In this document: piece after piece, positions 46,141 to 55,409 of the stretch
Numbering within the stretch: position 1 is the stretch's first letter
How the letters are laid out: each line of letters begins with the position of its first letter
Source: Tistrella mobilis
GTDB lineage: Bacteria; Pseudomonadota; Alphaproteobacteria; Tistrellales; Tistrellaceae
NCBI RefSeq assembly: GCF_039634785.1
Contig: NZ_JBBIAB010000008.1
Location: 124,001 to 188,000, forward strand
Length of the DNA: 64,000 nt
Direction: 5' to 3'
Notes under the pieces: model-generated
The model's database searches: none
Told to the model about the DNA's origin: nothing
What the model saw: the letters and a program-made list of their open reading frames with translations, nothing else
Program-made: the position numbers and the translations under genes

Positions 46141-48102
46141 TCAGCCCGAAGCCTTCAGCCGGCGGTGAAGCGTGGCGCGGTGAATGCCCAGCACACGGGC
46201 GGCTGCGCTGATATTGCCCCCCGTCCCCGCCAGGGCGCGGAAGACCGCCTCATCGGTCAGGGCGCGGAGGGAGGCGGGGCCTGGCGACGCCGAAACCGCC
46301 GGCGTGACCGGAGAGGCCTGAGACGGCTGTGCCGGGGCCCCGGCCCCGGCCATGGGGTCGGTGGGGTTGGTGGGGTTGGGTTTTGCCTCTGCCCGGATGT
46401 CTTCCGGCAGGTCTTCCGCCTCGATCACCGCTCCGTCATCCGCCAGCGCGACCAGGGTGCGCAGCAGGTTGGCCAGCTCGCGCAGATTGCCGGGCCAGCC
46501 GTGGCCGATCAGCCGGCGGCGGGCCTCGTCCGACAGGCGGATGGCGCGTGTGGCGGCCCCGGTGGCGGCGAAGACGGCGTCGACGATGCCGTCCAGCGGC
46601 CGGCGGTCGCGCAGCGGCGTCAGGGTCACCGACAGATGGTTCAGGCGGTAATAGAGGTCGCTGCGGAAGCGCCCTTCGGCCACGGCCGTCTTCAGGTCCT
46701 GATGGGTGGCGGCGACCAGCCGGAAATCGACCTTAACCGGCTTGCCGGCCCCCAGCGGCAGCACCTCACCATCCTGAAGCACCCTCAGCAGCCGCGCCTG
46801 CAGGCCAAGCGGCATGTCGCCGATTTCGTCCAGAAACAGGATACCGCCCTCGGCCTGGCGGATGCGGCCGGTGGAGCCGCGCCGCCGGGCGCCGGTGAAG
46901 GCGCCGTCCTCGTAGCCGAACAGCTCGCTTTCCAGCAGGCCTTCCGGAATGGCGGCGCAGTTCACGGCGACCAGGGGCCGGTCGGTCAGGCTGGACCGGC
47001 GGTGCAGCGCGCGCACGAAGACCTCTTTGCCGGTACCGGTTTCCCCCTGCAGCAGCACCGGGATATCGGCATCTGCGGCCCGCACGGCGCGGGCGAGCAG
47101 GGCGTCGGTGCCGCTGTCCCACACCATGCCGCCGCGAACGGTCACGGCCTGGGCCTCGGCGACGGGGCCAGGCGCCGGGCGGCGGCGCGGTGCCGCGGGG
47201 GCGGGGCGCGAGACGCGCAGATGCATCGGCACGCCGCCGGCACGGGTGTGCAGAAGCCGGGCCTCGCCGGTCATCGCCCCGTCGAACAGGGCTTCCCAGT
47301 CGGTCTCGCCGATCGTCGAGGCATCGACGCCGAGCAGGCCGAGGGCGATGCGGTTGGCCGCGGTCAGCCGCCCGTCGCGGAAGGCCAGCAGCCCCTCATG
47401 CGGGGTGCCGAGCCAGGAGGGGTGGGAATGCAGCCGCACCAGCAGATCGGCGCCGTCGGCCTCGGCGGCCTGCATCGCCCAGCGATGCTCCAGATTGGCG
47501 ACCGCCAGGCGGATCAGGGTCCGGGCATGGGTCTGCGGGCGGCGGGCATCGGCCGACAGGTCGAACAGCCCGGCGATCCGCCCGGACGGATCGAAGACCG
47601 GCATCGCGGTGCAGACCAGGAAGCGGTTCTCGTCCAGATAATGCTCCGCCCCGTCGACCTCCACCAGGCCGCCTTCGGCCAGCGCCGTGCCGACCGCATT
47701 GGTGCCTTCATGTTCTTCCGACCAGCAGGCGCCCGGCTGCAGGAACACCCGGCGGGCCCGGCCGGCGAAGCCGTCATCGCCGCGTGCATCCAGGATCAGG
47801 CCGCGGGAATCGGTCAGGATCGCCACGCCGCGCGCATCCGCCATGGCATGGGCGAGCAGGTCGAGTTCGGGGGTGGCAAGGCGCAGCAGGTCGTGATTGC
47901 GCTCCCGCTGGCGGCGCAGCGCCGCCAGGCCGAGCGGATCCTGTCGCGCCGGCCGGTTCATCGCCAGCCCGCGAGAGGCGCAGCGTTGCCAGGACCGGCC
48001 GATCACCTCGGGCACGGATCCGTCAGGCAGGTGGCCGGCATCGCGGAACTGGCCGCGGACGCCGGTGAGCGTCTGCATCTGCAGCCCGGACTGCTGGGAC
48101 AT
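46141..48102 (-). CDS. AcoR-type sigma54-dependent activator
   Basis: A 653-residue enhancer-binding protein: N-terminal sensor part with a GAF domain (about 70-210, [17 protein letters not shown]), a PAS-like segment, AAA+ domain (about 330-560: Walker A GETGTGKE, sigma54-contact GAFTGA, Walker [11 protein letters not shown], sensor YYRLNHLSV) and a Fis-type HTH at the C-terminus ([20 protein letters not shown]). The architecture is that of AcoR/AcxR activators of acetoin or alcohol use. ATG 48102 has GGGGAG upstream; an in-frame ATG lies at 48138. Divergent from adhP, whose sigma54 promoter is visible. Confidence 0.93.
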   Translation of the reverse strand: MSQQSGLQMQTLTGVRGQFRDAGHLPDGSVPEVIGRSWQRCASRGLAMNRPARQDPLGLAALRRQRERNHDLLRLATPELDLLAHAMADARGVAILTDSRGLILDARGDDGFAGRARRVFLQPGACWSEEHEGTNAVGTALAEGGLVEVDGAEHYLDENRFLVCTAMPVFDPSGRIAGLFDLSADARRPQTHARTLIRLAVANLEHRWAMQAAEADGADLLVRLHSHPSWLGTPHEGLLAFRDGRLTAANRIALGLLGVDASTIGETDWEALFDGAMTGEARLLHTRAGGVPMHLRVSRPAPAAPRRRPAPGPVAEAQAVTVRGGMVWDSGTDALLARAVRAADADIPVLLQGETGTGKEVFVRALHRRSSLTDRPLVAVNCAAIPEGLLESELFGYEDGAFTGARRRGSTGRIRQAEGGILFLDEIGDMPLGLQARLLRVLQDGEVLPLGAGKPVKVDFRLVAATHQDLKTAVAEGRFRSDLYYRLNHLSVTLTPLRDRRPLDGIVDAVFAATGAATRAIRLSDEARRRLIGHGWPGNLRELANLLRTLVALADDGAVIEAEDLPEDIRAEAKPNPTNPTDPMAGAGAPAQPSQASPVTPAVSASPGPASLRALTDEAVFRALAGTGGNISAAARVLGIHRATLHRRLKASG

Positions 48103-48313
48103 CCGGTCGTTCTCCCCGCGGCGCCCCTTGATGTTCATCGACCGTCGGTTATGGCTGTGGCCGCCGTCACCCCGGTCCCGGTTGCGGCGGCGGGCGCCTG
48201 CCTTGCCGCAACACTATCCCTCCAGAATGCCCCGGCGGCGGCAGTTGTGCAAGGGATGCAAGGGTTTGCGCATCAGGATGGCGGCCCGGGGACGCAGTGG
48301 CATTGCGGCCTTT

Positions 48314-48351
48314 TGCGACAGCTGTCGCACAACTGTCGCGTCTTGCGACAG
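48314..48351. promoter_or_regulatory. Enhancer (UAS) palindromes for the sigma54 activator
   Basis: Two adjacent sites share the half-site TGTCGC: TGCGACAGCTGTCGCA (48314-48329, perfect 16-bp palindrome) and CTGTCGC-5 bp-GCGACAG (48333-48351, 7-bp arms). They lie about 80-115 bp upstream of the -24 element, the normal distance for enhancers of bacterial sigma54 activators. Confidence 0.85.
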
Positions 48352-48427
48352 GCGGGCGACGGCGCCCGCTGTCGAAGGGGCCGTCCACCCGGCGCTGTCC
48401 CGCGGTTTCCGGGGGGAAACATCAACT

Positions 48428-48443
48428 GGCACGGCCTTTGCCA
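48428..48443 (+). promoter_or_regulatory. Sigma54 promoter for adhP
   Basis: TGGCACG-GCCT-TTGCC, a full match to the TGGCACG-N4-TTGC -24/-12 consensus. The predicted start is near 48454, leaving an adhP leader of about 318 bases. This long leader contains the hairpin at 48533-48562 and no gene I can support. Confidence 0.9.
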
Positions 48444-48532
48444 ATAGATCCGTCGGAATGGTGTCGGGCGTCCCTACCCGCCATTTCCCCCACCGCGTCA
48501 GCATATCCCTCGCGGATGCGGTGCTTAACTTG

Positions 48533-48562
48533 CGGGGGCGGTGTTCCCGTGCGCCGCCCCCG
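48533..48562 (+). other. Hairpin in the adhP leader
   Basis: CGGGGGCGG and CCGCCCCCG form a perfect 9-bp stem with a 12-base loop, about 80 bases into the predicted leader. No T run follows. It could slow or condition transcription or translation, or could be chance in GC-rich DNA. Confidence 0.4.
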
Positions 48563-48771
48563 TCATCGTCTCCGGACTGCCGGATCCTGATACGCCCCGG
48601 GGCAGCGGGCGTGCGGTTCCGCCCGGAACGCGCTATGCTGATCGTGTTGCGCCACCTGCGCGATCATCTCTCTTTCCAGACCATCCACAACGAGACCCCC
48701 CGCCGGCTGCGTCCGCGTGAAGGGGGGCGGACAAACCGTCCGGACGTCTCACCGATGGAGGAAACGCGAAG

Positions 48772-49803
48772 ATGTCTCTGCCGAACACGATGAAGGCGGC
48801 CGTGGTGCGCGCTTTCGGCCAGCCGCTGGTCATAGACGAGGTTCCCGTGCCGCGCCCGGATCCCGGGCAGGTCCTGATCAAGGTCGTGGCCTCGGGTGTC
48901 TGCCATACCGATCTTCATGCGGCCGAGGGCGACTGGCCGGTGAAGCCGGAACCGCCCTTCATCCCCGGCCATGAAGGCGTGGGCTATGTCGCCGCCGTGG
49001 GCGCCGGGGTGCGGTCGGTGAAAGAGGGCGACCGGGTGGGCGTGCCCTGGCTGCACACCGCCTGCGGCCATTGCGAGCACTGCATCACCGGCTGGGAAAC
49101 CCTCTGCGGCGATCAGCAGAACACCGGCTATTCCGTCGACGGCGGCTTTGCCGATTATGTGCTTGCCGACCCGGCCTATGTCGGCCACCTGCCCCAGGCG
49201 CTGGGCTTCGAGGCGGCGGCCCCGATCCTTTGTGCCGGCGTCACCGTCTACAAGGGCATCAAGGAGACCGAGGCCCGGCCCGGCCAGTGGCTGGTGGTCT
49301 CGGGCGTCGGCGGCCTCGGTCATCTGGCCGTGCAATACGGCAAGGCGATGGGGCTGCATGTGGCGGCGGTCGATATCGGGGATGAAAAGCTGGCACTCGC
49401 CCGCCGGCTGGGCGCCGATGTGGCGCTGGATGCCCGCGACCCCGAGGTCGTGCAGAAGATGATCACCGAGACCGAGGGCGGCGCCCATGGCGTGCTGGTC
49501 ACCGCGGTTTCCGAGAAGGCCTTCGCCCAGGCTGCCGACATGCTCCGCCGCCGCGGCATCATGGCGCTTTGCGGCCTGCCGCCCGGCACCTTCCCGATCT
49601 CGATCTTCAACATGGTGCTCAACCGCCGCACCATCCGCGGATCGATCGTCGGCACCCGGGCCGATCTTGCCGAATGCCTCACCTTCGCCGGCGAGGGCAA
49701 GGTGGCGGCGACCTATTCGACCGCGCGGCTGGAAGACGTCAACGATGTCTTCGATCGCATGCGGGCCGGCAAAATCGAAGGCCGGGTCGTCCTGCAGATC
49801 TGA
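48772..49803 (+). CDS. adhP: Zinc-dependent alcohol dehydrogenase, AdhP type
   Basis: A 343-residue medium-chain dehydrogenase. Catalytic zinc ligands: Cys in SGVCHTDLH, GHE (about 67-69) and the later Cys in PILCAGVTVYKG. Structural zinc: four Cys in ACGHCEHCITGWETLC. NAD-binding GVGGLGHLAVQYGKAMG. It oxidises primary alcohols such as ethanol with NAD. GGAGGAAAC precedes the ATG. The sigma54 promoter and AcoR-type gene upstream indicate induction by an alcohol or ketone signal. Confidence 0.95.
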   Translation: MSLPNTMKAAVVRAFGQPLVIDEVPVPRPDPGQVLIKVVASGVCHTDLHAAEGDWPVKPEPPFIPGHEGVGYVAAVGAGVRSVKEGDRVGVPWLHTACGHCEHCITGWETLCGDQQNTGYSVDGGFADYVLADPAYVGHLPQALGFEAAAPILCAGVTVYKGIKETEARPGQWLVVSGVGGLGHLAVQYGKAMGLHVAAVDIGDEKLALARRLGADVALDARDPEVVQKMITETEGGAHGVLVTAVSEKAFAQAADMLRRRGIMALCGLPPGTFPISIFNMVLNRRTIRGSIVGTRADLAECLTFAGEGKVAATYSTARLEDVNDVFDRMRAGKIEGRVVLQI

Positions 49804-49810
49804 GGCCTGC

Positions 49811-51319
49811 TCACCCTTCCGGACCGGCGCCCGTAAGGGTGCCGGTCTTGAGGAAGGCCGGCAGGACATCCATCGGGTCGGGCGCCAGATGGACGATCCG
49901 GCGGCGCAGGATCGTGTCATGTGCCGCCACCTCCACGCCCATGCCCCGCATGGCCTCCAGCACCCGCTGTTCGTGGGACCCATGGAACGCCGCCGGGACC
50001 GAGAGCCGGGCAAGGATCAGCGTATCCGAGGTGACCGTCTGATCGTCGGACTGGCCGAAGGCGCCCCCCAGCAGCGGAATGCGGTCCAGCCCGCTCTGGC
50101 CGCTGCCGGTGTGCTGCTGCGTGGTGTTGGCGATGGTCCCCAGCACCACCGGCCGGCCATAGGGGAAATAGCCGGCGATCTGATAGGTGTTCTTCGACAC
50201 GTTGACCACCTGGGCCAGCACCGACGGCTCGAAACGGGCGATCGAGCTGAATTCGAACTGCAGCTGCAGGCTTGCATAATCGGGCGTGGCCCGGTCCGGC
50301 TCGATATGAAGGGTGATGCCGGTCTCGGCGGTGTATTGTTCGGCATCGCCGGTGGCATTGAAGAGGATGGTCAGATTGCCGCCCTCGTGTATCTCGGAGG
50401 TGTTGCCGATCGAGGTCACCACCGAGGGCGCTGCGTCGACATAGACCCGGCTGTTGCTCGCCTGCGGGGTCACGCGCACCGCATACTGGATCTCGGGGAT
50501 CGAGATCGTGACCTCGTTCAGGATGCTCATCTGCCAGTCCTGGCCGGGGCTCTTCTCCCAGCTCTGGTTGCGCTCCGCGCCCAGCTGGACGGTCAGATCG
50601 TTGAAGAAGTCCGTGCCGCGTACGGTCGCTTCCGAGGACTGGCGGCGCACGAAATAGAGATTGGCGACGATGTTGAGGTCGCGGCATGCCGCCTCGTCGG
50701 AGCCGCCCTCGCAGACCAGATCGTCGTCCACTCCCGTGCTGCCGGTCGGGTAGGGCAGGGCGGTGACCGGGGTGGTCTCCGTCGCATCTTCGGTCATATA
50801 GACCGCGCGCACGAAGCGGCTGGCCGGATCGTCGTCCTGGCGTTTCGCCGCCTGCATGGCGTCGAACATGGCGAGGGCCACGGCCTCGTTACCGCCGCGG
50901 AGTGCTGCGATGGCGGCCAGGGCCCAATAGAGGCTGCGATCCTCGATCAGGGCCGCGTTCAGGAAGGCGACCTGCGCCTCGCCCGGATTGCCGAGCACGC
51001 TTTCCGCAAGCCCGAGCCCGGCATAGGAGGGCGCATGATCGCGCGCGAAACGTGCAGCCGCCGCGAAGGCGGCGCGGGCGAAGACCATACGGTTGTTGAG
51101 GGGAGCATCCTGGTCGAGCAGGTCCAGCCCGTAGCGGAAATGCTTCCGCCAGTCATGTCCCAGTTCGTGGATCGGCGTCATGGGCTCGGCGATGCGCGGC
51201 GGGCCGCCGAAACAGGCCGACAGCAGGCCACAAAGGCAAAGCGATGCCGTCGCCCGGATCGCTCGGCCAGGGCGGATCATCCGGGCCGGGCCCGGCCGGG
51301 GCGACGGCATCAGGCTCAT
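49811..51319 (-). CDS. Lipoprotein with TPR-like helices and a secretin domain
   Basis: A 502-residue protein. Lipoprotein signal with lipobox LLSAC (Cys at about 36). Helical, TPR-like region about 50-165 (AAFAAAARFARDHAPSYAGLG, AALIEDRSLYWALAAIAALRGGNEAVALAMFDAM). Residues about 235-450 match the beta-barrel part of type II/III secretins: PSVVTSIGNTSEI, GITLHIEP, QIAGYFPYGRPVVLGTIAN and GLDRIPLLGGAFGQ. The usual N0/N1 ring domains are absent, so it is far shorter than GspD or PilQ. No secretion ATPase or pilin gene is near. It overlaps the exported-protein gene by 4 bp, implying the two act together. Domain call good, function unknown. Confidence 0.7.
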   Translation of the reverse strand: MSLMPSPRPGPARMIRPGRAIRATASLCLCGLLSACFGGPPRIAEPMTPIHELGHDWRKHFRYGLDLLDQDAPLNNRMVFARAAFAAAARFARDHAPSYAGLGLAESVLGNPGEAQVAFLNAALIEDRSLYWALAAIAALRGGNEAVALAMFDAMQAAKRQDDDPASRFVRAVYMTEDATETTPVTALPYPTGSTGVDDDLVCEGGSDEAACRDLNIVANLYFVRRQSSEATVRGTDFFNDLTVQLGAERNQSWEKSPGQDWQMSILNEVTISIPEIQYAVRVTPQASNSRVYVDAAPSVVTSIGNTSEIHEGGNLTILFNATGDAEQYTAETGITLHIEPDRATPDYASLQLQFEFSSIARFEPSVLAQVVNVSKNTYQIAGYFPYGRPVVLGTIANTTQQHTGSGQSGLDRIPLLGGAFGQSDDQTVTSDTLILARLSVPAAFHGSHEQRVLEAMRGMGVEVAAHDTILRRRIVHLAPDPMDVLPAFLKTGTLTGAGPEG

Positions 51320-52488
51320 TTGCAGGCCTTCTGCCAGGACGTGGCCTTCTCCGACACCGCATTATAGACGTCGAAGACCGAGGCGATCCGATCCACGACC
51401 TTCGACTGAAGGTCCTGCATCTTCTTCTCTTTCATGTCCGAGAGATCGGCCAGATAGCCGAAAGGCGCCGGGACGGTCTGCGTGCCAAGGCTGACCTCCT
51501 TGGTGTCACCCTTGTATTTGAACTTCGCCTTGGCACCGACCTTGAGCTTGTCGGCACTGGCCGATTCGACCTTGACGCAGAGCGTCGTCTCCACATGGCC
51601 GCTCAGGTGAAAATAGGGCGCGCAGGTGTAGTCGTCCTTGCGCGTGTCCGAGATGACGTACTGGTACAGGTTGAGCGGGCTCCAGTTGTCATCGCTCCAT
51701 TTGAAATAGCTGTTATACGACAGATTGATGCCCTGGATCTGGCCGAGGAGGACGGGCTGGTCCTTGCCGTCCACCTTCATCGCCTTGTCGGGATAGACCG
51801 GGAACATCCGCAGATCGACCTTCAGCTGGAAGGTCCGGCTGTAGCCCGCAAACTTCTTCTTCTCCTTGGCGTGCAGATAGAACAGCGGATATCCGTTCTC
51901 GCGGATGTCGTTCAGCTTCTGCCGCTTGTCCTGAAGATCGGCCAGGATGTGGATGGCCTTGCAGGCATCGAACTTGGCGGTCTTGTAGGCGGATGCGGTG
52001 CCGGAATCCGCCTGGGCCAGATAGGCGGCGAGGGCGGTCTGTTCGGTGGACTGGCTGCAGCGCAGGCTCAGAATGTCGAGTTTCGTCTTGTCGTCATCCG
52101 CCGCCGCCTGGGCGAGCGCCTCGGCATTGTTCATCGTGTTGGTCACGACCGGCGGCATCTTCGTCTGGATCTGGCCTTCCTTGAAGACCGCGGTATAGCC
52201 GGCGAGATTGTAGCCCTGGCCGACCAGTTTCGACGTCTCGGTGACCTTCTTGTTCAGGGCGTCGAAGGCCGAGAAGACGCCCTCGGCGTAATCCTTCGAC
52301 GTCGCCGCGGCATAATCGCTCTGGGTGCCCGGCGGGACGCTCTGTGCGATCTGGCGCATTTCGGCGATCCGGTCGGCCACATCGCCCGACAGGCTGACGC
52401 AATCCTGCGCGGCCGCGGCCGACACGTTGAAGATCAGGGCCATGGCCGCGACGCCGCAGGCCAGGTTCCGCATCTGCTTTTCCATCAT
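51316..52488 (-). CDS. Lysine-rich exported protein of unknown function
   Basis: A 390-residue protein with a signal peptide (about 1-28, cleavage near AAAA-QDC). I recognise no family. It has 39 lysines, about one residue in ten, far more than its neighbours, where Arg dominates; this suggests different origin or selection for charge. Six cysteines in the mature chain (QDCVS, SLRCS, DACKA, YTCAP, TTLCV, KACK) allow three disulfides. The first half looks helical; the second half looks beta-rich (FQLKVDLRMFPVYP, INLSYNSYFKWSDDNWSPLN). ATG 52488 has GAGGCAGGAG upstream. Coupled to the secretin lipoprotein and downstream of a two-component system. Confidence 0.8.
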   Translation of the reverse strand: MMEKQMRNLACGVAAMALIFNVSAAAAQDCVSLSGDVADRIAEMRQIAQSVPPGTQSDYAAATSKDYAEGVFSAFDALNKKVTETSKLVGQGYNLAGYTAVFKEGQIQTKMPPVVTNTMNNAEALAQAAADDDKTKLDILSLRCSQSTEQTALAAYLAQADSGTASAYKTAKFDACKAIHILADLQDKRQKLNDIRENGYPLFYLHAKEKKKFAGYSRTFQLKVDLRMFPVYPDKAMKVDGKDQPVLLGQIQGINLSYNSYFKWSDDNWSPLNLYQYVISDTRKDDYTCAPYFHLSGHVETTLCVKVESASADKLKVGAKAKFKYKGDTKEVSLGTQTVPAPFGYLADLSDMKEKKMQDLQSKVVDRIASVFDVYNAVSEKATSWQKACK

Positions 52489-52551
52489 CTCCTGCCTCAC
52501 CAGAGGGCGATCATCACCCGTCTAGAGAGACACGCGGCGGCCTGTGGCGAT

Positions 52552-52569
52552 ATACCATCAACATGGTAT
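52552..52569. promoter_or_regulatory. Palindrome before the exported-protein gene
   Basis: ATACCAT-CAAC-ATGGTAT, a perfect inverted repeat with 7-bp arms in the 125-bp gap between the kinase gene and the exported-protein gene. The half-site ACATGGTA recurs at 55207-55214 upstream of the response-regulator gene. It is a candidate binding site for that regulator. Confidence 0.65.
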
Positions 52570-52613
52570 CCGGCACGGTTTTCTGGCGAAAATCAGAGCA
52601 GTCAGGGGGAATA

Positions 52614-54449
52614 TCAACAGTCGTTAAGGCGGCATGGTAAATACAGAGACAGTTCCGTGTGGTTCTGTCGCGTGTTCAGGACGGTTCTGCCTCCCAACTG
52701 TTGCGCGCGTCTTTGCATGTTGTGAAGGCCGAAACCCTGCCCGGGGGTGTCTCCGGCGCGGCCGTCATTGGCGACGATGACGATCCCGCCCGCTGTGCCG
52801 GTGGGGTCCGGGCCGCCCCTGATCTCGATCTGCCTGGCCGGGCCGTGTTTCAGCGCGTTGGTGACGGCTTCCTGAAGGATGCGCAGGATCGAGAGCGCAT
52901 TGCCGGGTGTCACGCCGCGGATGTCGGGCAGCGCCTCCATCGACCAGACCAGGCGCACGCCCAGCCGCCGCAATCGCGGGGTCAGGCGTTCGCGAAATCC
53001 CGCCAGCGCCAGCGGCAGATCGGTATCGCCGAGGTCGAGCGAATGGATGACCAGCCTGAGATCGTCGAGCGCCTCGCGCGCGGTCCGCTCGATGTCGTCG
53101 CGCCGCTGCCCGGTCTCGGAGAGGGCGATGATCGACACCAGATGGCCGCTCAGCCCGTCATGCAGATCCTGCATCAGCCGGCGGCGTTCCTGTTCGCGGA
53201 CCGCCTGGCCGACCAGATGTTTTTCCGTCTCGTGCAGGATCGACAGCTCGGCTTCGCGCTCCGCCAGGCGGGCGCGCAGATCGTCATTGGCCCGGTCGAG
53301 CCGGTTGAGACTGGTGGCGAGCCGCGACATCAGCAGGATGAGGAAGGCGAGATATGTCAGCAGCCGCACGAAGGTCGACAGCAGGAACGCGCCCGGGATC
53401 AGGCCGAAGGCCACGGCGACGTCGTGAAGGCCGAACCAGGCGGTCAACAGCGCGGGCACGCCGAGCAGCCCCCCTGTCCACAACCGCCGTGTGATGAAGG
53501 CATGCAGAAGCACCACGCCGGCCACGGCATGGCCGGCAATGCCGATGCCCGCCCCCAGAAGCTGCGTGGGGGCGATCGGCGCATCGGCAAGGATCCGGGA
53601 CGTCAGCAGCAGGGCGGGGACGATGATGATGGCCGGCACCAGCCAGCGCGGCCTGGGGCGTCCGGTGATCGCCAGGGCAAGGCCGATCATCATCAGCCCG
53701 AAAGCCGGCAGCATCAGCACGATATGAGACGTCGCGAACGGGATGAGACGCGGGAAGGGCCAGAGCTCGATCCCCGCCATCGCCAGACTGCTGACGCTGA
53801 GCACCATCAGCCAGCGAAACACCGGGTCGGAGGGCCGCCCGGCCCAGATCGCGAACAGCCCCGCGGCGATGAACAGATGCAGCGCCAGCGAAATGCTGCG
53901 CAGCTCGGTATTGATGAGCGGCCTGAGCCACGGAGGATCGATCATCCTCTCGGCATCGCCGATATAGATCCGGGAAAGATGGGCCGGGATCAGCCCGTCG
54001 GTGCGGGTCAGCGTCAGCACCAGATGGTTGGTGCCGGTGACCAGAAGATCGGGCGGGATCTGCCGCAGCTCGAAATAGCCGCGCGACAGATCGGCCCATG
54101 ATGCCGTCCGCTGGCGATACAGAACCCGGCCGTTCAACTGCACCACCAGCTTCTGCCGGATCGACGGGATGAACAGGCTCTGTGGCCGGTCGGGAACCGC
54201 ATCGATGACGACATCGATCAGATAGACCGCCTGCGTCCGCTCGGGCAGGTTGCGTTGCCAGCTGTGCGGCAGCCCGACCGGATGATCCGGGCCGTCGTTC
54301 AGCGACAGCCGCGCCTGATCCAGCACCAGCGCGGCCTTGGGGGACGGCAGGCCGACCAGAAAGGGAAGCCCGGCAAGAGCGATTATGACCGCCAGCAGCA
54401 CGGCGACCGCGACGCCATGCCGGCGATCTGCCGGGCCTGCCGCGGTCAC
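52614..54449 (-). CDS. Membrane sensor histidine kinase (NarL-system type)
   Basis: A 611-residue kinase. TM helix at about 12-33, a periplasmic beta-rich sensor (about 35-180, resembling 7TM-DISM extracellular domains), seven TM helices (about 185-385), a short coiled coil, then HisKA_3 with phospho-acceptor His in RRRLMQDLHDGLSGHLVS, and an HATPase with N-box ILQEAVTNALKHG and G-box GQGFGLHNM. The GTG start overlaps the regulator gene by 4 bp (GTGA), giving regulator-then-kinase order. It probably senses a periplasmic ligand and phosphorylates the adjacent regulator. Confidence 0.9.
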   Translation of the reverse strand: MTAAGPADRRHGVAVAVLLAVIIALAGLPFLVGLPSPKAALVLDQARLSLNDGPDHPVGLPHSWQRNLPERTQAVYLIDVVIDAVPDRPQSLFIPSIRQKLVVQLNGRVLYRQRTASWADLSRGYFELRQIPPDLLVTGTNHLVLTLTRTDGLIPAHLSRIYIGDAERMIDPPWLRPLINTELRSISLALHLFIAAGLFAIWAGRPSDPVFRWLMVLSVSSLAMAGIELWPFPRLIPFATSHIVLMLPAFGLMMIGLALAITGRPRPRWLVPAIIIVPALLLTSRILADAPIAPTQLLGAGIGIAGHAVAGVVLLHAFITRRLWTGGLLGVPALLTAWFGLHDVAVAFGLIPGAFLLSTFVRLLTYLAFLILLMSRLATSLNRLDRANDDLRARLAEREAELSILHETEKHLVGQAVREQERRRLMQDLHDGLSGHLVSIIALSETGQRRDDIERTAREALDDLRLVIHSLDLGDTDLPLALAGFRERLTPRLRRLGVRLVWSMEALPDIRGVTPGNALSILRILQEAVTNALKHGPARQIEIRGGPDPTGTAGGIVIVANDGRAGDTPGQGFGLHNMQRRAQQLGGRTVLNTRQNHTELSLYLPCRLNDC

Positions 54450-55126
54450 AGGCGGATCAGCCCAAGGCGGGTCGCCTCGTAGACGGCCTCCGAGCGGTTG
54501 GACGCCTGAAGCTTGCGATAGATGTTCCGGACATGCACCGGCACGGTCTGGTGCGAGATGCCCAGCCGCTCGGCCAGTTCGGCATAGGTGAAGCCCTTGG
54601 CGATCCCCCAGAGGATGTCCATCTCCCGCGGCGTCAGGGTCGGGGCCGGGACGGCCGCCGCCTCCTGCGCGCCGGGGCGCGCAGTATCCGACAGGCGGCG
54701 CACCAGAACCCGGGCGATGCTGGACGAGATGGGGGATCTGCCGAGCATCACATCCAGCACGGCCTCGCAGAGATCGTGCGACTCCATGTCCTTGAGCAGA
54801 TAGCCGGTCGCCCCGGCCTCGATCGCCGCCAGCACGGTGGTCTCGTCGGCCAGTGCCGAGATGACCATCGCCTGGGCGTCGCGCTGCTGGCGGGACAGCA
54901 GGCGGATCGCCTCGATGCCGTTGCCGTCGGGCAGCTTGAGGTCGGTGATCAGCAGGTTGATCGCCTCGGCCTCGATCACGGCGCAGGTCTCGGCCAGCGT
55001 GGCGCAGGCCCGGACCAGCTCCGCCATCGGCCAGCCCCGGATGATCTGGGCCAGCCGTTCGCGAACCGGGGCATCGTCTTCGGTCAGCACGATGCGTATG
55101 CGGCGCGTCTCGCGTTCTTCCGTCAT
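54446..55126 (-). CDS. NarL/LuxR-family response regulator
   Basis: A 226-residue regulator. Receiver domain about 9-125: acidic pocket D17/D18, phospho-Asp D62 in LLITDLKLPDG, conserved Lys in GYLLKDMES. LuxR HTH about 160-222: LTPREMDILWGIAKGFTYAELAERLGISHQTVPVHVRNIYRKL. The kinase gene follows immediately. The motif ACATGGTA about 80 bp upstream of the start, repeated as a palindrome before the exported-protein gene, may be its binding site. Confidence 0.94.
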   Translation of the reverse strand: MTEERETRRIRIVLTEDDAPVRERLAQIIRGWPMAELVRACATLAETCAVIEAEAINLLITDLKLPDGNGIEAIRLLSRQQRDAQAMVISALADETTVLAAIEAGATGYLLKDMESHDLCEAVLDVMLGRSPISSSIARVLVRRLSDTARPGAQEAAAVPAPTLTPREMDILWGIAKGFTYAELAERLGISHQTVPVHVRNIYRKLQASNRSEAVYEATRLGLIRL

Positions 55127-55409
55127 TCACTCCCCGATCACAGCGATGCGCCGATCAAATGGCACGACCAGTCTATGCCGGTGGGGCGGCGCTGGCTCTA
55201 CCTGAAACATGGTAAACGCCGGGGCGGAGCCCGAACCGGCAGGCAGACCCGTCACCGCCGGACCGTCACGATTGTGGCCTTCCGCACCCGGGTCCGCGCG
55301 AAAGCGTCGCGGGGCATGGTTGCAGGCTTGCGCTTGAGGTGCACTTGCGACTTATTTGCGGTTCGAGATGCCGGCCCGCCTGCCGGCACCTGCCTTCGCC
55401 GCGAGACCC
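55127..55409. other. Divergent intergenic region, regulator/LysR
   Basis: About 283 bp between divergent starts. It contains ACATGGTA at 55207-55214, matching the half-site of the palindrome at 52552-52569. No RNA gene or small ORF that I can support. Confidence 0.5.

Noticed and set aside
46165-48447. 760-codon plus-strand ORF
   Set aside because: Antisense to the AcoR-type activator, whose GAF, AAA+ and Fis domains are intact.
52614-55130. 838-codon version of the histidine kinase
   Set aside because: The first ~225 codons are an out-of-frame reading of the response-regulator gene; the GTG at 54449 overlaps the regulator stop as expected.
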